A DNA stretch of 39,321 nt, taken from positions 1 through 39,321 of the forward strand of contig VXOR01000049.1 of NCBI GenBank assembly GCA_009840005.1, given 5' to 3'. The notes beneath the pieces are model-generated. The model was not told the DNA's origin. It saw only the letters and a list, made by a program, of their open reading frames with translations, and did no database searches. This DNA comes from Gemmatimonadota bacterium. Lineage in GTDB: Bacteria; Latescibacterota; UBA2968; UBA8231. How positions within the stretch are numbered: the stretch's first letter is position 1; each line of letters opens with the position of its first letter. This document shows positions 35,399 to 39,321 of this stretch, in pieces. Both the position numbers and the translations under genes were made by a program.

Positions 35399-35866
35399 AT
35401 GTGTGCAATTGTTGATGCCAACGTCGTCTCTGAGATATTTGGTTCTAATCTACCACCAGCGGGAGAGAAGTTCTTTGATTGGCTCAACCAAGGAAGTGGT
35501 CGGCTGGTGGTCGGCGGCAAGCTGTTGGAGGAGCTTAAAAAAAGTTCTGCGGACTTCAGACACTGGGGACGGGAGGCCCAGCTTGCTGGAAAAATGACAA
35601 TCATAAATAAAAGTGAAGTTGACGCAAGGACAAAGCAACTCCAGAGTGCGGCCGCAATCAGATCCAATGATCCACATGTCATTGCCTTGGCTCAAGTCAG
35701 CGGTGCCCGACTGTTGTACTCGAACGATGGCAACTTGCAGAAGGATTTCAACAATAAGAGCCTGATTGATGCTCCCCGAGGTAAAGTTTATTCGACGAGT
35801 GTGAACAAGAGCTTCCAGCCTAGGCACGACAGGCTGCTAAAAAGTAAAAAATTATGCCGTCTATGA
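35399..35866 (+). CDS. PIN-domain nuclease paired with the AAA ATPase
   Basis: 155 residues. A PIN fold is indicated by the N-terminal acidic residue in MCAIVDANVVSEIFG (Asp6), a middle Glu in GKLLEELKKSS, and the C-terminal acidic cluster SNDPHVIALAQVSGARLLYS followed by NDGNLQKDF. These match the acidic metal-binding quartet of PIN RNases. A basic tail (QPRHDRLLKSKKLCRL) ends it. It would cut RNA. It starts three bases after the ATPase stop and no antitoxin-sized gene is adjacent, so the ATPase is the likely partner and control. Confidence 0.7.
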   Translation: MCAIVDANVVSEIFGSNLPPAGEKFFDWLNQGSGRLVVGGKLLEELKKSSADFRHWGREAQLAGKMTIINKSEVDARTKQLQSAAAIRSNDPHVIALAQVSGARLLYSNDGNLQKDFNNKSLIDAPRGKVYSTSVNKSFQPRHDRLLKSKKLCRL

Positions 35867-35909
35867 TTTGGGGGCTAACACTCGTACGCCACTAGGACAC
35901 GAAAATCAT

Positions 35910-36752
35910 ATGCAAAAACTCATTGCCAACGACCCAGATACGCGCTCGGCGGACATTGTGGCCGAGAACATCGAACACCTGAAGGCCCTGTTTCCCGAAG
36001 CCTTTACCGAGGACAAGATCGACTTTGAGGTGCTCAAGCAGCTTCTCGGCGGCGAGGTGGACGAGCGCGAGGAGAAGTACGGCCTCAACTGGCACGGCAA
36101 GCGTCAGGCGCGGCGGCTTGCGCTGACGCCTTCGACCGGGACCCTGCGCCCCTATCCAGAGGAGAGCGTCGATTGGGACACGGCGCAAAACCTGATGATT
36201 GAGGGCGACAACCTAGAAGTGCTCAAGCTGCTGCAGAAGAGCTACACCGGGAAGGTGAAGCTGATTTACATTGACCCGCCGTACAACACGGGGAAGGATT
36301 TCATCTATCCCGACGACTACCGGGACAACATCCAGAATTATCTGAAGGTGACGGGACAGACCGACGACGATAACCGAAAGCTGTCATCGAATACGGAAGC
36401 CTCGGGGCGGTTCCACACCGACTGGCTGAACATGATGTATCCGCGGCTGAAGCTGGCGCGGAACCTGCTCCGCGAGGATGGTGTCTTAATAATTTCCATC
36501 GATGAACGAGAGTACTCGCACCTTAGAACGATATGTAGCGACGTATTCGGCGAGGAGAATCAGATTGGTACAATAGTTTGGAAGAATGCAACTGACAATA
36601 ATCCTACGCATGTAGCAACCGAACATGAGTATTTGCTTATTGTGGGTCGCAGCAAAAGTGCAATGGAATCCGAATGGAAGTCCGCAGTATCCGATGTTAA
36701 GCAGGTTCTTGTTCGCATCGGTAAAGAGCTCACCTCGAAGTATTCTGGTCAG
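35910..36752 (+). pseudogene. mod: Type III restriction-modification methyltransferase (Mod), cut by IS insertion
   Basis: About 281 residues of Mod are present from the ATG at 35910 (MQKLIANDPDTRSADIVAEN). The catalytic motif KLIYIDPPYNTGKDFIYP and the later GVLIISIDEREYSHLRTI are type III/N6-adenine Mod features. The enzyme should be about 600 residues, so the C-terminal half, including the AdoMet-binding motif, is missing. The frame runs into the IS end at 36752 and stops at 36842 inside it. Neither the rest of mod nor a res gene is found beyond the IS, so the type III system is dead here. Confidence 0.8.
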
Positions 36753-36753
36753 G

Positions 36754-37952
36754 CACACTACACGACATTATGGGTATTGAAGGCTGGTGCTGGGTTGCTC
36801 AATAGCCGTAGGCACTGGTTGAAGGTGGCGGCTTGCTGGTGAATATTGAGTAGGATATACTGGAGATAATCAGCCCCATAGCGAAAGAAACTGTAGGCTT
36901 TGTAGCCATGGTTTTTCATTTTTAAGGGTTTGTGCTGCGCCCTCCATACGCCGACGAGAAAAGCCCAAGCAAACGTTAGAGCTAATAAGGCGACCATCTT
37001 TTCAATGCGTTCGGTTCGATTCAAATGGGTGCTTTCAAAATCAAAGCCTCGGGCCTTGAAGGCGGCGAAGAGACACTCAATAGCCCAGCGTTGGCGATAG
37101 TGGTCCAGGGCCCACCGGCCGGGTTGGGTGCTGACGACCAACAGATACTCGGTGGCCAGCCGCATCCCCGACAGGTAGAGGCTATGGCCATAGACCACCC
37201 GGGGCTTGCGCAGGATACGCACTTGGTCTACGGCCAAGTCCGAAACGAGCCGACGGACGGGGTACTGGCGTGGGGCATCCGACCCTACCAAGGCGTTTTC
37301 GCGAATGCGGATAGCGAAGCCGATACGCTGCTTTTTGAGCCAACTAAACCACGGCTGCCCAATAAATTCGCGGTCTGCGACCAACGCTTGGATCTGCGCG
37401 GCGGGCACCACTTCAAGCACCCGTTCCATCAAGGCGATCCGCTCCGCGGTATGGGAGTTGCCTTGTTTGGGAAGCACCGTCCAAAAAAGCGGGAAGGCCA
37501 CCCCCCGATGCACCAACCCGACCAACAGTATATTGATCGGCAACCGACCAAAGTGCCACAGCGTCCGATCCATCGTTATCACCCACTGCCGCTGCGCCGG
37601 CAACAGGTGCAGCATCACCTGAGCCATCAAGACATAGTCCAACTCAAAGGTGGCCAAAAAGCGTTGAACACGCCGATAGTTGGATGCCGGAGCCGCGTGG
37701 CCATTCAGCCCGTGGGCGATCCGGGTCAGATTGACGGTCATCACCCGCAGCAACGATAAAATGAACGCACTGAGAAACCACACGCGGCGTTTATGCCAAG
37801 GCAAATACGCTTGCAACACCGCTTGTAAATCCGTAGTTTGGCTCAACATAGACCTGTGCTCCTAGCCAAAGGGTTTATCGGGATTGGATACCCTAAACAT
37901 AAGCCCTTAACCTACGGAGGGCAGGTCTTTTTGGGTTTTGTCGTGTAGTGTG
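36754..37952 (-). mobile_element. IS4-family insertion sequence, 1,199 bp
   Basis: Terminal inverted repeats cacactacacgaca at the left (36754-36767) and its reverse complement at the right (37939-37952). One transposase gene fills it. No target-site duplication could be seen, because the right flank is an inverted copy of the left end rather than the broken mod gene. Confidence 0.8.
36758..37849 (-). CDS. IS4-family DDE transposase
   Basis: 363 residues. The DDE set is visible as VITMDRTLWHFG (first Asp), ALVADREFIGQ (second Asp) and YRQRWAIECLFAAFKARGFD, the YREK-type box with the Glu (Y-x2-R-x3-E-x6-K) that defines IS4. The N-terminal half (LLRVMTVNLTRIAHGL) is the usual helical DNA-binding part. 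The stop codon lies within the left terminal repeat. The ORF is intact, so the element could be active. Confidence 0.9.
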   Translation of the reverse strand: MLSQTTDLQAVLQAYLPWHKRRVWFLSAFILSLLRVMTVNLTRIAHGLNGHAAPASNYRRVQRFLATFELDYVLMAQVMLHLLPAQRQWVITMDRTLWHFGRLPINILLVGLVHRGVAFPLFWTVLPKQGNSHTAERIALMERVLEVVPAAQIQALVADREFIGQPWFSWLKKQRIGFAIRIRENALVGSDAPRQYPVRRLVSDLAVDQVRILRKPRVVYGHSLYLSGMRLATEYLLVVSTQPGRWALDHYRQRWAIECLFAAFKARGFDFESTHLNRTERIEKMVALLALTFAWAFLVGVWRAQHKPLKMKNHGYKAYSFFRYGADYLQYILLNIHQQAATFNQCLRLLSNPAPAFNTHNVV

Positions 37953-38051
37953 ATCTCCAGTATATCCTACTCAATATTCACCAGCAAGCCGCCACCTTCA
38001 ACCAGTGCCTACGGCTATTGAGCAACCCAGCACCAGCCTTCAATACCCATA

Positions 38052-39321
38052 ATGTCGTGTAGTGTGCCCCATGATAGTTATCACCATTGGGCAATTTTCG
38101 GTTCTGAGACTTGGGGTGATACGGAGACTGCCTCCGTTGATACAGTGTCCCTTAGCGGCGACGTTGTGGTCTTTCCCGGTGCGACGCTCACCATTGAGCC
38201 GGGCACTATTATCGAATTTGAGCCAGGAAAAGATCGCCACCAATTTTCTACACCAGGATCTGTATCTGATCTTGCGGAGCTTTTCGTCTATGGCACTCTA
38301 AATGCCGAAGGGACCGCCACTTCTCCCATACGATTTCGTCGCAAGTCCGGTAGTTCGGCGCAAGCCGGTTCCGCTTGGGGCGGCATCCGTATCATGCCGG
38401 GTGGGTCGGTCGATTTGGACCATACCACGATTCGCGATGCGCCCCTTCCCCCGCCGCCGACGGGTCTGACCGCCCAAGCCGGCACCGGCCAAGCCACACT
38501 GCGCTGGGACGCCTACCCGGTTGATGCGAGCATTACGGCGTGGCAGTATCGATTAAAGCCGGAGGGCGTGGGGTGGCGGAACTGGCAGACGATACCCAAC
38601 AGTGGACCGCTCACGGCCGAGCATACGGTAACGGGCCTAATTGACGGAGAAGCCACTACGTTCTTGGTGCGGGCGGTCAATCCTACGGGAGCCGGTTCGG
38701 CATCGGCAGCGGTGTCGGCCGACCTGAGCCCGCTCAGTTCTTCGCTGGTTAAGCCGACCCATACGCCGACGCTGACGGCTCGAGCCGGCGACGGCGAAGT
38801 AACGCTACGTTGGGACGAACCGAATGCCATCCAGTGTACGTGGCAGTACCAGCAGACGAAGCCATCGTTTCTTGTCCAGCCCTCCGCGTGGAAGCCTATT
38901 CCTGCTAGCAAAACCTTCACAACGGAATATACGGTGGGAGGGCTGACCAACGGGCAGACCTACGTCTTTACGGTGCGGGCGGTCAACAGCGGCGGTCAGG
39001 GACCGGCTTCAGCATCGGTGTCGGTGACGCCGATTGTAGGTGGGCATAAAGTGCCGCCGCAACCGACTGCTATGCTCTCTGTCGAGGGACCTATTACGCC
39101 GCTTTCTACGCCGCCGGGGCAGCTTGATGTCCGTTGGGCGGCGGTGTCGGCTACCCCGGCCGTCAATGGATACACTCTGCGCTACCAGAGCAAGCCAGCA
39201 CTGAGTCTGCAGACTGCGTCGTGGTCGGATTGGTGCATTCTGCCTGACGCCCTCGCCGCTGGAACCACCCGCTATACGCATACCCGGTTGCGTGGGAATA
39301 CGTTCTACCGCTATCAGGTGC
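38052..39321 (+). CDS. Beta-helix / fibronectin type III surface protein, 5' truncated by IS and open at window end
   Basis: An open frame of about 423 codons without a stop to the edge. The only early start, ATG 38052, is in the outer IS end, so the true N-terminus (signal peptide) is lost. After HDSYHHWAIFGSETWGDTET comes a right-handed beta-helix-like part (VVFPGATLTIEPGTIIEFEP, then LAELFVYGTLNAEGTATSPI and WGGIRIMPGGSVDLDHTTIR). Three fibronectin-III-like repeats of about 300 bases follow, starting near 38450 (PPPTGLTAQAGTGQATLRWD), 38758 (PTLTARAGDGEVTLRWDEP) and 39055 (PQPTAMLSVEGPI). It is probably a large adhesin or surface protein. It is unrelated to mod on the other side of the IS. 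Confidence 0.75.
   Translation, partial: MSCSVPHDSYHHWAIFGSETWGDTETASVDTVSLSGDVVVFPGATLTIEPGTIIEFEPGKDRHQFSTPGSVSDLAELFVYGTLNAEGTATSPIRFRRKSGSSAQAGSAWGGIRIMPGGSVDLDHTTIRDAPLPPPPTGLTAQAGTGQATLRWDAYPVDASITAWQYRLKPEGVGWRNWQTIPNSGPLTAEHTVTGLIDGEATTFLVRAVNPTGAGSASAAVSADLSPLSSSLVKPTHTPTLTARAGDGEVTLRWDEPNAIQCTWQYQQTKPSFLVQPSAWKPIPASKTFTTEYTVGGLTNGQTYVFTVRAVNSGGQGPASASVSVTPIVGGHKVPPQPTAMLSVEGPITPLSTPPGQLDVRWAAVSATPAVNGYTLRYQSKPALSLQTASWSDWCILPDALAAGTTRYTHTRLRGNTFYRYQV

Larger units (their letters stand above)
36752..38068. repeat. 116-bp perfect inverted repeat around the IS (36752-36867 and 37953-38068)
   Basis: The first 116 bases at the left (the left IS end, the transposase 3' end, and two bases before it) recur as an exact reverse complement immediately outside the right IS end. 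This gives three copies of the IS terminus in 1.3 kb. Either two IS copies in opposite direction were joined and one truncated, or it is an assembly artefact. Confidence 0.9.

Noticed and set aside
37025..37759. A 244-codon plus-strand frame inside the IS
   Set aside because: Antisense to the intact IS4 transposase, with no ribosome site.
36741..38080. Target-site duplication for the IS
   Set aside because: The sequences before 36752 and after 38068 do not match, and the inner right flank is the inverted IS copy.

Overview
The window looks like a piece of a high-GC, Gram-negative, probably uncultured bacterial genome from an environmental source. The best clues are two exported discoidin-like proteins ending in a FlgD-like Ig domain, a CBM9-like exported protein, a DUF4159 protein, a sulfatase-fold enzyme, a DUF3179 protein, an enolase-superfamily enzyme and an RraA-like protein. 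I associate this gene content with FCB-type lineages such as Latescibacterota or Poribacteria, but no rRNA or core marker gene is present to settle it. No tRNA, rRNA or CRISPR array was seen.

Layout. (A) 1-3.5 kb: 3' part of a phosphoserine aminotransferase gene, then leftward genes for a VOC protein, a sulfatase-fold enzyme lacking the usual nucleophile, and a Uma2-type nuclease with an internal duplication. (B) 3.7-4.85 kb: a compact transcription unit with a clear promoter, two tiny membrane ORFs, a small HTH-like protein, a single-stranded DNA-binding protein (SSB) and a hairpin terminator. (C) 4.9-9.4 kb: metabolic genes (RraA-like, orphan polyamine-type binding protein with a 1-Cys peroxiredoxin, TIM-barrel isomerase, S1/P1-type nuclease or phospholipase). 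(D) 9.6-16 kb: two adjacent DNA methyltransferases facing a frameshifted PLD-B3 restriction nuclease (BfiI/NgoAVII-like layout), an orphan RHH antitoxin-like gene, and a coupled two-gene membrane module of unknown function. (E) 16.1-18.5 kb: enolase-superfamily enzyme and DUF3179 protein. (F) 18.6-28.2 kb: a long rightward run with an NTF2-like protein, two large surface proteins, dCMP deaminase, a CBM9-like protein, an Ldh2-type dehydrogenase and an acetolactate-synthase-like ThDP enzyme. (G) 28.2-30.4 kb: DUF4159 protein and a probable lipoprotein. (H) 30.6-36.75 kb: an island that reads as a defence or mobile locus: DUF4143 ATPase, a DUF488 protein overlapping an unknown partner, a duplicated 3' remnant of the ATPase gene, an OLD/RecF-like ATPase with a PIN nuclease, and a truncated type III methyltransferase. 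(I) 36.75-38.07 kb: an IS4-family element with a 116-bp perfect inverted duplication of one end. (J) 38.05 kb to the edge: a 5'-truncated beta-helix/fibronectin-III protein that runs off the window.

The most interesting part is region H. The DUF488 pair and the ATPase-PIN pair each sit behind the same promoter-like sequence (TTGAC-N18-TAACTA followed by AATA), and each promoter lies just after a copy of the 3' end of the DUF4143 gene. This suggests cassettes swapped in and out at a fixed boundary. The ATPase-PIN pair looks like a two-gene nuclease effector system. Region D adds a second restriction-modification locus and an unexplained two-gene membrane system, so most of 9.6-16 kb and 30.6-36.8 kb looks like accessory, defence-type DNA.
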